64,000 nucleotides of DNA. Origin: Chthoniobacter flavus Ellin428 (GTDB lineage: Bacteria; Verrucomicrobiota; Verrucomicrobiia; Chthoniobacterales; Chthoniobacteraceae). Shown one piece after another: positions 27,100 to 39,234 of the stretch. Position numbers and translations under genes: made by a program. Positions within the stretch are counted from its first letter, which is position 1; each line of letters begins with the position of its first letter. The stretch covers positions 186,001 to 250,000 of the forward strand of contig NZ_ABVL01000005.1 in assembly GCF_000173075.1 (NCBI RefSeq), in the 5' to 3' direction. The notes beneath the pieces are model-generated. The model made no database searches. It saw only the letters and a program-made list of their open reading frames with translations, and was not told the DNA's origin.

Positions 27100-28701
27100 T
27101 TACTGCCCGCTGGCGTTGCCTTCGTCGAAATAAGTCCGGCCGTCGAAGGTGGTCGTCTGCAGGTATTGCTGCCACTTGTGCGCGTCTTTGAAAATGACCC
27201 CGGTGGTGAAGTCGCGCAGGGTTTCGATGCGCTTGGTCACCGGCTTTTCCTTCGGCTCCGGAGCGCCGGTGAAGGCTTCGCTGAGCACACGGCCATCCGT
27301 CCCGTCCGGCGACTTGAGTCCGAGCAGATGGAGGATCGTCGGCGCCACGTCGATGTTGCCGGTGGGAAACTCATCGCGATAGCCAATGCGAATGTCCGGG
27401 CCGCCCGCGACGAGCGTGTTGTGAATATCGAATTTGCTCAGGCTGCCGTGCATGCCGTTGCCGGCCTTGCCTTCGGCGAGGATCAGGCCCGGCGTGCCCA
27501 CCGCGTTGTTCCCCGCGCTCCAGCGAAAGCTGAATACGATGTCCGGCGCCTCCGGGCTATCGAGGTGCGCGGCGCTGATGGCGAAGGTGCCGGGCGCCGC
27601 GTTGCGGGTGAAGATCGGTCCCGCAAAATCGCTCCTCTGCAGCATCTCGACGAGCTTGCCGGTCACTCCGGCATCGTGGCCGATGACATACAGCCCGGTC
27701 GCGCCGCCCACGCTCACCGACATCACCTGTCCATTGGTCGGCGGCGAGTTGAATTGCTTCGAAACGGTCACCCTGTGCTCACCGTAATATTTCACCGGGT
27801 CCACGCTGCGCTCGATGGTGCTGAACCCGTGATCGCTCACGACGAAGATGTCCGTCTTTTGGAGCTCACCGCGTTTTTGCAACTCGGCGATCACCAACCC
27901 GAGATTCGTGTCGCTATCGTGGATGCCCGCGATCGCCGCCGGCGCGCCCGGCGAGGTGAGGTGTTGCGGAAAGTCCGGATCGCTCAGCCACAGTACCGAA
28001 TAGCGCGGCACGCCATCGTGCCAGAGATGCTCGAGCAAGGCGCGCGTGGTCCATTGATTTCCCGCGGTGTTTGGGGCCGGGTTATTCATGTCCGGCTTGT
28101 ATTGCGGCATCGGCCCGAGTGCGGCGGTGATCGAGGCGAGCAGCGCATGGGGATAGATCTTGCCGGCGAAGAGCGTGGCCGAAAACGGTGTGGCCGGTCG
28201 TTCCGGCGCGCGATCCTGGATCAGCGCCACCGGCTTGGTTCCAGCCACCACGGCCGGAAAGCCCGCCTTGCGCACCGTCTCCACCACCGTGGCCACGCCC
28301 ACGTATTTGCCTCCGCTCACTTCGTCGCCCTTGTGCATGACCTCGGCATCCTCCGTGTGGACCGGTCCGCGTGGGTTGATCTCCGGGCGGTATTCCGAAT
28401 TCGCCACGACATGGCTGCGCGCGGGAAACGCTCCCGTGGCGAGGACGGTGCCATTCACCTCGGTCGTCGTCGGCCAGAAGGAATGGTTGTTCGCGAAGAA
28501 CGTGCCGTGCTGCACCAGCGATTGGAGATTCGGTGTATTCTGCGCGTTGATGAAATCCAGCCGCATGCCGTCCCAGATGACGAGGATGACGTGCTCGGCC
28601 TTGGGCGTGAAAGCGGGGGCATCCTCGGCGTGCAGCGACCAGGCCGCGCCGACCATGGTGAGACTGGCGACGATCAGAGTGGAGAGGGGATTACGAGGCA
28701 T
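27100..28701 (-). CDS. Secreted type I phosphodiesterase/alkaline phosphatase superfamily protein
   Basis: 533 residues with a signal peptide (STLIVASLTMVGAAWSLHA). Alkaline-phosphatase-fold metal site signs are HVILVIWDGMRLDF (first Asp), a Thr-rich nucleophile segment FWPTTTEVNG, and DIFVVSDHGFSTIE with the D-H pair. It should hydrolyse phosphodiesters, nucleotides or phospho-glycans in the periplasm or outside. The gene converges with the deacetylase gene, with only six bases between the stops, and it shares a control region with the lipoprotein deacetylase on the other strand. Confidence 0.88.
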   Translation of the reverse strand: MPRNPLSTLIVASLTMVGAAWSLHAEDAPAFTPKAEHVILVIWDGMRLDFINAQNTPNLQSLVQHGTFFANNHSFWPTTTEVNGTVLATGAFPARSHVVANSEYRPEINPRGPVHTEDAEVMHKGDEVSGGKYVGVATVVETVRKAGFPAVVAGTKPVALIQDRAPERPATPFSATLFAGKIYPHALLASITAALGPMPQYKPDMNNPAPNTAGNQWTTRALLEHLWHDGVPRYSVLWLSDPDFPQHLTSPGAPAAIAGIHDSDTNLGLVIAELQKRGELQKTDIFVVSDHGFSTIERSVDPVKYYGEHRVTVSKQFNSPPTNGQVMSVSVGGATGLYVIGHDAGVTGKLVEMLQRSDFAGPIFTRNAAPGTFAISAAHLDSPEAPDIVFSFRWSAGNNAVGTPGLILAEGKAGNGMHGSLSKFDIHNTLVAGGPDIRIGYRDEFPTGNIDVAPTILHLLGLKSPDGTDGRVLSEAFTGAPEPKEKPVTKRIETLRDFTTGVIFKDAHKWQQYLQTTTFDGRTYFDEGNASGQ

Positions 28702-29068
28702 GGGAAAGGGGAGGAGAGTATGGATTCAAACCGCCGAGGGCGAGATTCCATTGCGGGACATTGGGTAAACGGACCGATTTAAGGTTTGGACGGGAAAATC
28801 TTTGAGCCTTGGGTGGCTTGTAAAAGGGGGCCAAAATGCGGACGGCCTAATACCCGGCCGTATCGATCCTCGATAGTCTTTAGTCAGCGCATCCACAGGG
28901 CTCGGTTATGGCCATCTCCTATCCTGAGGTCAATTTCGGTGTATCTTTCCGCAGAAGTCGTGGAGCCACGGAAGGCCGGGGCCCCGAATCTCTAGTTGAT
29001 GACCGCGGGTCCGGTCCGCAGGCGGGCCCGTATGCCCAGCCGTTACCTGCCCAAGATAGGAGATGCCA
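28702..29068. other. Intergenic region with divergent promoters
   Basis: 367 bases between two divergent genes with no convincing coding frame. It contains a small inverted repeat TATCGA-TCC-TCGATA at 28861-28875, a possible operator, and ends with the ribosome site AGGAG at 29057-29061 that serves the ATG at 29069. No clear RNA gene or terminator was seen. Confidence 0.5.
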
Positions 29069-30325
29069 ATGAAATTGCTCCGCCTCTGTGTGATCCTGGC
29101 GGTGGTGTTGTGCCCGGCGTGCCGCAAGATGCCGTATGCGGCCTATTTCCACGCGCTGGTTTCGCCCGCCACGCCCTCGCCGGTGCAGGCGAGTTCATCT
29201 GCCACCTCGAGTCCGGCCAGCGCGCCTGATCTCGTGGCCGAAGGACCCGCCGAGCCAAAGATCGATCGAACCGCTCAAGTGATCATTCTCGGGTATCAGC
29301 GTTTCGTCGACAAGGTGAAGCGGCCGGACACGGAGATCACGCCCCCAGAGTTCGAGGGACAGATGCAGGCGCTGAAGGATCAAGGTATCACCGTCATCTC
29401 ACTGGACGATTTCCAGGCCTGGCGCCACGAGCAAAAGAGCATCCCGAAGCGGAGCGCGCTCATCACCATCGACGACGGCTACAGCAGCGCCTACAGTGTC
29501 GCCTGGCCCATCCTGAAGAAATACGGCTATCCCTTCACCCTCTTCGTCTACACGGATTACGTGCGCGGTGGGCCCAAGGCCGGCGGCGGTTCCTTATCGT
29601 GGGAGCAACTCGCCGAGCTGCGCGACGCCGGTGTGGCCATCGAGAGCGAAACCGTCTCCCACGCAGACCTGCGCCGGAAGAAAGCCGGTATGACCGAGGC
29701 CGCCTACGACCAGTGGCTCTGGAATGAACTCCACGGCTCGCGGACGGCTCTGGAAGACCACCTGGGCATCAAGGTCAACGCGCTCGCCTTGCCTTACGGA
29801 GCGGCCAACGATCACGTCCGCGAAGTCGCCGCGAAGGCCGGCTACGAAATGCTCTTCACCGTAAACGGCGAAAAGATCGGCGCCGGCACGCCGGAAAATG
29901 CTTTGGGACGCTATCTCATTCAAGGCAACCAACCGAAGATCTTCACCACGGCGACGAATTTCGGCGGGGGCGTGGTGGCCAGCTCGCGAGCCGCTGTGGC
30001 CGAGGAGTTTACCGCCCGGGATATTCACGCGCAGCCGGCCAATGACGCGACGATTGCCGATCCCAATCCGCTCATTAAAGCCGACCTCACGCGCCTGGGC
30101 GCAATCGATAGCGGCAGCATCGGCCTGCGTCTCAGTGGAGTCGGCCCCGTGGCGCCGCGATTCGATTCCCAAGCGAAGGTCCTGACCTATCAGGCGCACG
30201 GTCTCGCCCCGGGAGAATACACCGCCATTCTCACGGCAAAGATCGCCGGCAAGAAGGTGGAGTCCCGGTGGAGTTTCAAGGTGGAGCAGCCACCGCAGAT
30301 CGCCACCGGACCGCGGCATCAATAG
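29069..30325 (+). CDS. Lipoprotein polysaccharide deacetylase (CE4-like)
   Basis: 418 residues from ATG 29069, chosen because the AGGAG sits seven bases upstream; the ATG at 29063 would abut it. A lipoprotein signal ends in LCPAC, followed by a Ser/Pro/Ala linker (about residues 35-65). The deacetylase domain has SALITIDDGYSSAY near residue 130, ESETVSHADLRR near 200 and ALALPYGAANDHV. A C-terminal beta domain (about 320-410) ends the protein. It would act on peptidoglycan or exported glycan at the cell envelope. It is transcribed alone, ahead of the respiratory cluster. Confidence 0.87.
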   Translation: MKLLRLCVILAVVLCPACRKMPYAAYFHALVSPATPSPVQASSSATSSPASAPDLVAEGPAEPKIDRTAQVIILGYQRFVDKVKRPDTEITPPEFEGQMQALKDQGITVISLDDFQAWRHEQKSIPKRSALITIDDGYSSAYSVAWPILKKYGYPFTLFVYTDYVRGGPKAGGGSLSWEQLAELRDAGVAIESETVSHADLRRKKAGMTEAAYDQWLWNELHGSRTALEDHLGIKVNALALPYGAANDHVREVAAKAGYEMLFTVNGEKIGAGTPENALGRYLIQGNQPKIFTTATNFGGGVVASSRAAVAEEFTARDIHAQPANDATIADPNPLIKADLTRLGAIDSGSIGLRLSGVGPVAPRFDSQAKVLTYQAHGLAPGEYTAILTAKIAGKKVESRWSFKVEQPPQIATGPRHQ

Positions 30326-30639
30326 GACAGCGGTTACAGCGCGAATCTCGCGGGAGCGCACTCGCGTCAGACCTCCGTCGGTACGTTCCCCGATGCACGT
30401 GCGAGTACGCAGATCGTCAGTTTTTTGTCCTTGCATCGTGTTGCCGACGGCCAAAAAATCCCCGCCCTTTTTGAAGAAAACGGAGCGGGTGCTGGTGGGT
30501 TTGCGGTGCTTGTGAAATTTTTCACAAACTGCGCTTGCAATGCCCACCTTGAAACCACAAAGTGCACGCCCACCCGTTTTCCTGCCGCATGCAAAACGCT
30601 GAAAAATTCAACCCACGAAGCTTCGAAAGTCTCTAGGCA
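30326..30639. other. Control region upstream of the respiratory cluster
   Basis: 314 bases without a gene between the lipoprotein deacetylase and actA. The only strong element is the CRP/FNR-type palindrome listed separately at 30511-30526. The last 80 bases before actA are AT-richer and should form the leader of the long operon. No strong sigma70 boxes or terminator stood out. Confidence 0.5.
30511..30526. promoter_or_regulatory. CRP/FNR-family binding site (TGTGA-N6-TCACA)
   Basis: TGTGAAATTTTTCACA matches the E. coli CRP consensus halves exactly with a six-base spacer, and the symmetry extends one base further on each side (30510-30527). It is centred about 121 bases before the actA start, in the control region of the complete electron-transfer cluster. 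Members of the CRP/FNR superfamily commonly tie respiratory genes to oxygen, redox or cyclic nucleotides. No such regulator gene is in the window, so the binder is unknown. Confidence 0.6.
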
Positions 30640-31370
30640 ATGGCGAACATCTTCCCGCGCTGGAGCAATATCCTGCCCATCAAAATCGTCGTTTGCGTGC
30701 TGGTGCTCGGAAACGCCGTTTCGTTGGGCATGTGGTATTACTTCACGCCCAAATACACCCGGGTCGGCTATCAGCCGGCACAGCCCGTTCCCTTTCCTCA
30801 CGACGTGCATGTCGGTCAGCTCGGCATGGATTGCCGTTACTGTCACAGCTTCGTGGAAGTGGCCGCTCACTCGAACATCCCGACCACCCAGGTCTGCATG
30901 AACTGCCACTCGCAGGTGCAGCGGGATAATCCGAAACTCGCTCCGATCCGCGACTCGTGGGCCACCGGTAAGCCGATGCAGTGGGTGCAAATCCACAAGA
31001 CCTCGGACTTCGTTTTCTTCAACCACTCTGCTCATGTGAATCGCGGCGTCAGTTGCGTGAGTTGCCACGGCAAGGTCAACGAGATGGCGGTCGTTTATCA
31101 CGACCAGCCGCACTCAATGGGCTGGTGCCTGGACTGCCATCGCGATCCGAAAAACGCCCTGCGTCCGTTGAATCAGATCACGAACCTCAACTGGAAACCC
31201 GAGGATGAAAACGTGCAGAAGTTCGTCTCCACCTTCGGTAAACCGCCGGAGGAACAGGATCGCGATTTCTCCAATCCCAAGATCAAACTCACGCAGGAAG
31301 AAATCGGAGCGACCCTGGTGAACGACTGGCATATCAACCCACCGGATAAAAACTGCGCCGGCTGTCATCG

Positions 31371-31374
<4 letters not shown>
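30640..31374 (+). CDS. actA: Alternative complex III subunit A, pentaheme cytochrome c
   Basis: 244 residues. One N-terminal membrane helix (about 13-35) anchors a periplasmic domain with five C-x-x-C-H heme c sites at residues 65-69, 86-90, 139-143, 163-167 and 239-243. This number and spacing match ActA of alternative complex III, which takes electrons from the quinol oxidation site and passes them to cytochrome c or directly to an oxidase. The next gene, actB, starts within its stop codon. It is the first gene of the respiratory cluster and lies under the CRP/FNR-type site. Confidence 0.95.
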
Positions 31375-34636
<3,262 letters not shown>

Positions 34637-34637
<1 letters not shown>

Positions 34638-36121
34638 TGTCGGAAGCTGTCGCCACTCTCGAAACGCCCAAGGAAGTCCAGCGCATTCCGCTGGTCACCA
34701 ATGAGCGTAGTCTGCATTGGATCACGGAAAACGTCTCCAGCATTGTCGAGGCCCGCACCCCCATCTGGTGGTGGCTCGCCTTCTTCCCGTGCGCGCTGCT
34801 CGCCATGGTTGGGCTGTGCTGCATCGGCTATCAGATCTCGAACGGTGTCGGTGTCTGGGGTGAAAACAAGACGGTTGGTTGGGCGTGGGACATCACGAAC
34901 TTCGTGTTCTGGATCGGCATCGGTCACGCGGGAACGTTGATCTCGGCGATTCTCTTCCTCTCCCGTCAGAAGTGGCGCACCTCGATCAACCGCGCGGCAG
35001 AGGCGATGACCCTCTTCGCGGTGATTTGCGCGGGTATCTTCCCGGGCATTCACGTCGGTCGCGTGTGGATGGCCTGGTATCTGGCGCCGATTCCGGATTC
35101 CTACGACATCTGGCCGAACTTCCGTTCGCCGCTCCTCTGGGATGTGTTCGCGGTCTCGACCTACTTCACCGTGTCCGTGCTCTTCTGGTATACCGGCCTC
35201 GTGCCCGATCTTGCTTCGCTGCGCGATCGTGCCAAGTCCCGGGTGAAGAAGTTCGCCTACGGCGTCTTCGCCCTCGGCTGGCGCGGTTCGAACCGTCAGT
35301 GGCGCCACTACGAAATGGCGTATCTGCTCCTCGCCGGTCTCTCCACCCCACTGGTGCTTTCCGTGCACTCGGTCGTGTCCTTCGACTTCGCGACTTCGAT
35401 CCTTCCTGGCTGGCACACCACCATCTTCCCGCCCTACTTCGTTGCGGGCGCTATCTTCGGTGGTTTCGCCATGGTGCTCACCATCATGCTCCCGGCGCGT
35501 CTGCTCTATCCGCAGCTCGATGACATGGTCACCCGTCAGCACGTGGACAAGATGGCCAAGATCATCCTGCTGACCGGTTCGATCGTCGGTTACGCCTATC
35601 TCATGGAGTTGTACATCGCCTACTACGGGCAGAACAAATTCGAGATGTTCACCTTCTTCCATCAGCGTGCTTCGCTCGGCTTCAACGAAGGCGGCTGGTA
35701 CAACAAGTATTACTACGCGATGATGTTCTGCAACGTCATCTCGCCCCAGATCTTCTGGAGCAAGTGGGCGCGGAGCAATTACATCGTGGTCTTCATCACC
35801 AGCATGTTCGTCAACGCGGGCATGTGGTACGAGCGCTTCGTCATCATCGCGACCTCGCTCGCCCAGGACTTCCTCCCGAGTTCCTGGCATCACTATCACC
35901 CGTCCTGGATCGAAATCTGGACCTTCTGCGGCACGTTCGGAATCTTCCTTTCTCTCTTCCTGCTCTTCATGCGCTTCCTGCCGATGATCTGCGCCTTCGA
36001 AGTGAAGGCGGTGACTCCGCACGCCGATCCGCATCACTATCGTCCCACCGCGAACTCCGGCGGCCCGGCCACGGGCGCCCTTGGACCGCACGACGCGCCC
36101 GCCAAGGAGGGGCATCACTAA
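34637..36121 (+). CDS. actC: Alternative complex III subunit C (NrfD/PsrC-like quinol-binding membrane protein)
   Basis: 494 residues with about ten membrane helices of the NrfD/PsrC family. Typical segments include [39 protein letters not shown] and [22 protein letters not shown]. ActC is a main quinol-binding subunit and is suspected to help move protons. It is encoded between actB and actD, as in other act operons. No missing part was noticed. Confidence 0.95.
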
Positions 36122-36122
36122 C

Positions 36123-36668
36123 ATGGCTGAATATCGCAAAGTATACGGCCTCGGCGCCGAATTCGAAAGCGCGGCAGCGCTCATGCATGCCGCGGAAAAA
36201 ATCCGCGACGCTGGCTTCTCCAAGTGGGACGTGCACACGCCTTTCCCGATCCACGGCATGGACAAAGCCATGGGTCTCGGCAAATCCTGGTTGAGCGCCC
36301 CGGTGTTCATCGGCGGCACTACGGGTCTTCTCACCGCGGTCTGCCTGGAAATGATTCCGTCGTTCAGCCTTTATAAGCTCATCGTGCACGGCAAGCCGTA
36401 CGACTGGCGCACCATCCCGGCGTTCTTCCCAATCATGTTCGAGCTCACGGTGCTCTTCTCGGCGTTCACCACGGTGTTTTCGTTGATGGTCATGAACCAA
36501 CTCCCGAAGTGGTACCACCCGGTCTTCAACTGGGAACGTTTCGCACGGGTGACCGATGACGGCTTTTTCCTCGTGATCGAAGCGCGCGATCCGAAATTCT
36601 CCGAAACCAAGACCCGCGCCCTCCTCGAGGAGATCGGCGGTCAGCACGTCACGCTGATTCACGACTGA
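36123..36668 (+). CDS. actD: Alternative complex III subunit D (DUF3341)
   Basis: 181 residues from ATG 36123, one base after the actC stop. A short cytoplasmic N-terminal domain (RKVYGLGAEFESAAALMHAAEKIRDAGFSKWDVHTPFPIHGMD split across residues 4-46) matches DUF3341. Two membrane helices follow (about 60-80 and 96-120), and a C-terminal segment carries the DGFFLVIEARDPKFSE strand. ActD is a structural subunit without cofactors that packs against ActC and ActF. The order actC-actD-actE is conserved. Confidence 0.93.
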   Translation: MAEYRKVYGLGAEFESAAALMHAAEKIRDAGFSKWDVHTPFPIHGMDKAMGLGKSWLSAPVFIGGTTGLLTAVCLEMIPSFSLYKLIVHGKPYDWRTIPAFFPIMFELTVLFSAFTTVFSLMVMNQLPKWYHPVFNWERFARVTDDGFFLVIEARDPKFSETKTRALLEEIGGQHVTLIHD

Positions 36669-36669
36669 T

Positions 36670-37350
36670 ATGCTTCGCACCTTCTTCATCCTTTTCATCC
36701 TCGGCACCATTTCGGTGGCCGTTCTCGCCGGGTTCCGCGGCACGAAGAGTCCTCTTCCTCCGCTGCAGATCTTTCCGGACATGAAGCACCAGCCGCGCTA
36801 CGACCCGCAGCACGAGAGCACGTTCTACTCGGACGGCAGTGCTTCGCGGCGTCCAGTCGACGGCACCATTCCGCTCGGCTACACGCTGCCGGGCTTCTTC
36901 CTCCAGGCGACGGCCAAGAATGGCACGCTCCAGCCCGAAGGATTCACCGATGAGCCGAACTACTACAACACCGGTAAGTTCGGCGACGTCTACGGCGACG
37001 GTTTCCCGATCGAGGTGACTGATGCGTTGGTCAAGCGCGGTCAGGAACGCTTCAACATCAACTGCGCGGTCTGCCACGGCAAAGTCGGCCTGGCCAATGG
37101 GATCACGAGTCAGTTCGGCATCGCGGCCATCGCCAATCTCCAGGACGATCGCATTCGGACCATGCCGGACGGACAGATCTTCAACACGATTACCAACGGG
37201 CATAACACCATGGGCGCCTACGGCCCGAACATCGCGGTCGAAGACCGGTGGGCCATCATCTCCTACATCCGGGCTCTGCAAAAGAGCCAGAGCGTCAAGG
37301 TGGCTGAACTGCCGGCGGCCAAACAGAAGGAACTTCAATCCAAGCAATGA
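36670..37350 (+). CDS. actE: Alternative complex III subunit E, monoheme cytochrome c
   Basis: 226 residues. The N-terminal hydrophobic stretch (TFFILFILGTISVAVLAGF) is an anchor or lipoprotein-like signal without the usual Cys. The single heme site is CAVCHGK near residue 135, preceded by the ActE-type segment YYNTGKFGDVYGDGFP. The sixth ligand Met is probably in RTMPDGQIFNTITNGHNTMG. It should carry electrons next to ActA. It follows actD by one base and its stop overlaps the actF start. Confidence 0.93.
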   Translation: MLRTFFILFILGTISVAVLAGFRGTKSPLPPLQIFPDMKHQPRYDPQHESTFYSDGSASRRPVDGTIPLGYTLPGFFLQATAKNGTLQPEGFTDEPNYYNTGKFGDVYGDGFPIEVTDALVKRGQERFNINCAVCHGKVGLANGITSQFGIAAIANLQDDRIRTMPDGQIFNTITNGHNTMGAYGPNIAVEDRWAIISYIRALQKSQSVKVAELPAAKQKELQSKQ

Positions 37351-38555
37351 GCGACCATTCCCACGAAATTACTCCGCCAGCGGTGGAGACCTATGATATC
37401 AAGCGCGCCGGTAATGCGCCGAAGATCCTTCTCTGGGTGGGAATTGCCGGAATTGTGCTGAGTGTTATCGGGCTCTGCTATCAACCCTGGCACGTGCAAG
37501 CTGCCTATTCGTGGCTCTTCGCGGCTTTCTATTTCTTCTCGCTTTGCGTGGGTGGTCTTTTCTGGACCTGCCTGCATCACGCGACGGATTCCGAATGGTC
37601 GGTCACGGTTCGCCGGCAGATGGAGAATATCGCCAAGGTCACGCCAGTGTCCCTTCTCTTTTTCCTGCCCCTCCTCCTCTTCTGCGCGAATGATCTGTGG
37701 AAGTGGTGGAACCTTCACCCCGGTGAAGATCCGCTCCTCGACGGCAAGAGTGGTTATCTCAACCACACCTTCTTCTGGGTTCGCTGGATCGTTTATTTCG
37801 TCCTCCTCGGCTGGATCTCGTACTCCCTCTGGAAGCGCTCCACGGATCAGGACAAGGACGGCGCGGCCAGGCATACCTTGATCATGCGCAAGTTGGGCGT
37901 CGGTGGCATCCCCGCGATGGGCCTTTGCATCACCTTTAGCGCGGCCGATTACCTCATGGGTCTGGACTATCACTGGTTCTCCACTATGTGGGGTGTCTAC
38001 CTCTTCGCCGGAGCAGCCGGTAGCGGCATGGCGCTGACCGTGCTGATCGTCAATTGGCTGAAGAATCAGGGCTACCTGAAAGTGGTCAACGACGAGCACT
38101 TCCACACGATGGGCAAGTTCCTTTTGGCCTTCACCATCTTCTGGGCCTACATCGGCTTCGATCAATACATGCTGATTTGGTACGCGAACATTCCGGAAGA
38201 GACCGCTTACTTCCGCCTGCGTAATACCGAGACCTGGTGGTACTTCAGCCAGGCGCTGGTCGTCTGCCGCTTCTTCCTGCCGTTCCCGGTGCTGCTCTTC
38301 CAGTTCATCAAGAAGAACACGATCATCCTCTGGGTTTCCTGGTGGATCCTGGCCATGCAGATCCTCGACATGTATGTCATCGTTCTGCCGGCTCTGCACC
38401 GCGAAGGCTTCCACCCGAGCCTTTTCGATCTCTTCTCCTTCGTGGGTATTGGCGGCATCCTCGGCTGGGTCTTCCTGACCAAGGTCATTGGCAAGTCCTA
38501 TCTCTATCCGACCCGCGACCCGCGCCTCCTCCTCTCGCTGAAACTGAGCAACTGA
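37347..38555 (+). CDS. actF: Alternative complex III subunit F (quinone-binding membrane subunit 2)
   Basis: 402 residues with about ten membrane helices, a shortened relative of ActC. Family patterns include WHVQAAYSWLFAAFYFFSLCVGGLFWTCLHHATDSEW, given here in parts across residues 50-90, then HTFFWVRWIVYF and AADYLMGLDYHWFSTMWGVYLF. With ActC it forms the membrane core of ACIII. Start and stop overlap or touch both neighbours, showing an unbroken act operon of six genes. Confidence 0.93.
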   Translation: MSDHSHEITPPAVETYDIKRAGNAPKILLWVGIAGIVLSVIGLCYQPWHVQAAYSWLFAAFYFFSLCVGGLFWTCLHHATDSEWSVTVRRQMENIAKVTPVSLLFFLPLLLFCANDLWKWWNLHPGEDPLLDGKSGYLNHTFFWVRWIVYFVLLGWISYSLWKRSTDQDKDGAARHTLIMRKLGVGGIPAMGLCITFSAADYLMGLDYHWFSTMWGVYLFAGAAGSGMALTVLIVNWLKNQGYLKVVNDEHFHTMGKFLLAFTIFWAYIGFDQYMLIWYANIPEETAYFRLRNTETWWYFSQALVVCRFFLPFPVLLFQFIKKNTIILWVSWWILAMQILDMYVIVLPALHREGFHPSLFDLFSFVGIGGILGWVFLTKVIGKSYLYPTRDPRLLLSLKLSN

Positions 38556-38556
38556 C

Positions 38557-39234
38557 ATGGCGAACGAATCTACACAACGCACGTCCAACGGCTTCCTCGG
38601 CTTTCTCGGGGTATTTGTCCTGCTCTTCGCAGTAGTCATCGTCGCGGTGGCGCTGCTCGCCTTCTCCGGCAAGCCTGGGCAAACCCTCGAACAACGCCGT
38701 GCCTCGAATCGCATCGCGGTCCGCGAACGCCTCGAGAAAGAAGCGCAGGAAAAGCTGAATTCCGAAGGCTGGGTCGACAAGGCCAAGGGCTTGGCTCACG
38801 TCACCATCGCCGAGGCGATCCCGCTGGCCGTGACCGAACTCAGCACCAAGAAGCCCGCTCCTTCGCAAGTCAAAGTGGAACCGCCGCTCCCGGTGATCGT
38901 TCCCGATCCGAATTCGAAGGAGCCTGCTCCGCCTTCGCTGCCGTCCTGGCCGCAGGGTGCGTATACGATCCACTTCGGCGCCACGCCTGCACCGGCCGCT
39001 CCGGCTCCCGCCGCCGCGCCCGCGGCTGCACCGGCCGCCGCTCCGGCACCTGCCCCTGCCGCTACGCCCGTGCCTGCGCCAGTTCCGGCTGCTGCCCCGG
39101 CGCCCGCTCCGGCACCAGCTGCTCCTGCGCCCGCTCCGCAACCGGCGGCGCCCGCTCCCGCACCCGCTCCCGCTGCGGCGCCGGCTACCCCAGCTCGTCC
39201 TCCACTCATTAATCCGACCGAAAACCCGAAATGA
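38557..39234 (+). CDS. Membrane protein with long Ala/Pro-rich tail, unknown function
   Basis: 225 residues, one base after actF. One membrane helix (about 13-36) is followed by a charged helix (QTLEQRRASNRIAVRERLEK, about 50-69) and a conserved-looking WVDKAKGLAHVTIAEAIPLA segment (about 79-98). The last 110 residues are almost only Ala and Pro. No cofactor site is visible. It lies between the act genes and the CcoN-like gene, so it may be a structural linker subunit. The overlapping ATGA with the next gene supports coupled production. Confidence 0.7.
   Translation: MANESTQRTSNGFLGFLGVFVLLFAVVIVAVALLAFSGKPGQTLEQRRASNRIAVRERLEKEAQEKLNSEGWVDKAKGLAHVTIAEAIPLAVTELSTKKPAPSQVKVEPPLPVIVPDPNSKEPAPPSLPSWPQGAYTIHFGATPAPAAPAPAAAPAAAPAAAPAPAPAATPVPAPVPAAAPAPAPAPAAPAPAPQPAAPAPAPAPAAAPATPARPPLINPTENPK

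Noticed and set aside
28786-28995. Short open frame in the intergenic region before the lipoprotein deacetylase
   Set aside because: No ribosome site, signal or familiar sequence, and composition unlike its neighbours.
30510-30527. Palindrome before actA read as a terminator
   Set aside because: The stem is AT-rich with a two-base loop and no T-run follows; the exact CRP/FNR consensus explains it better.
38985-39200. Repetitive GC-rich tract considered as a CRISPR or tandem repeat array
   Set aside because: It is the in-frame Ala/Pro tail of a protein, without constant repeats or unique spacers.
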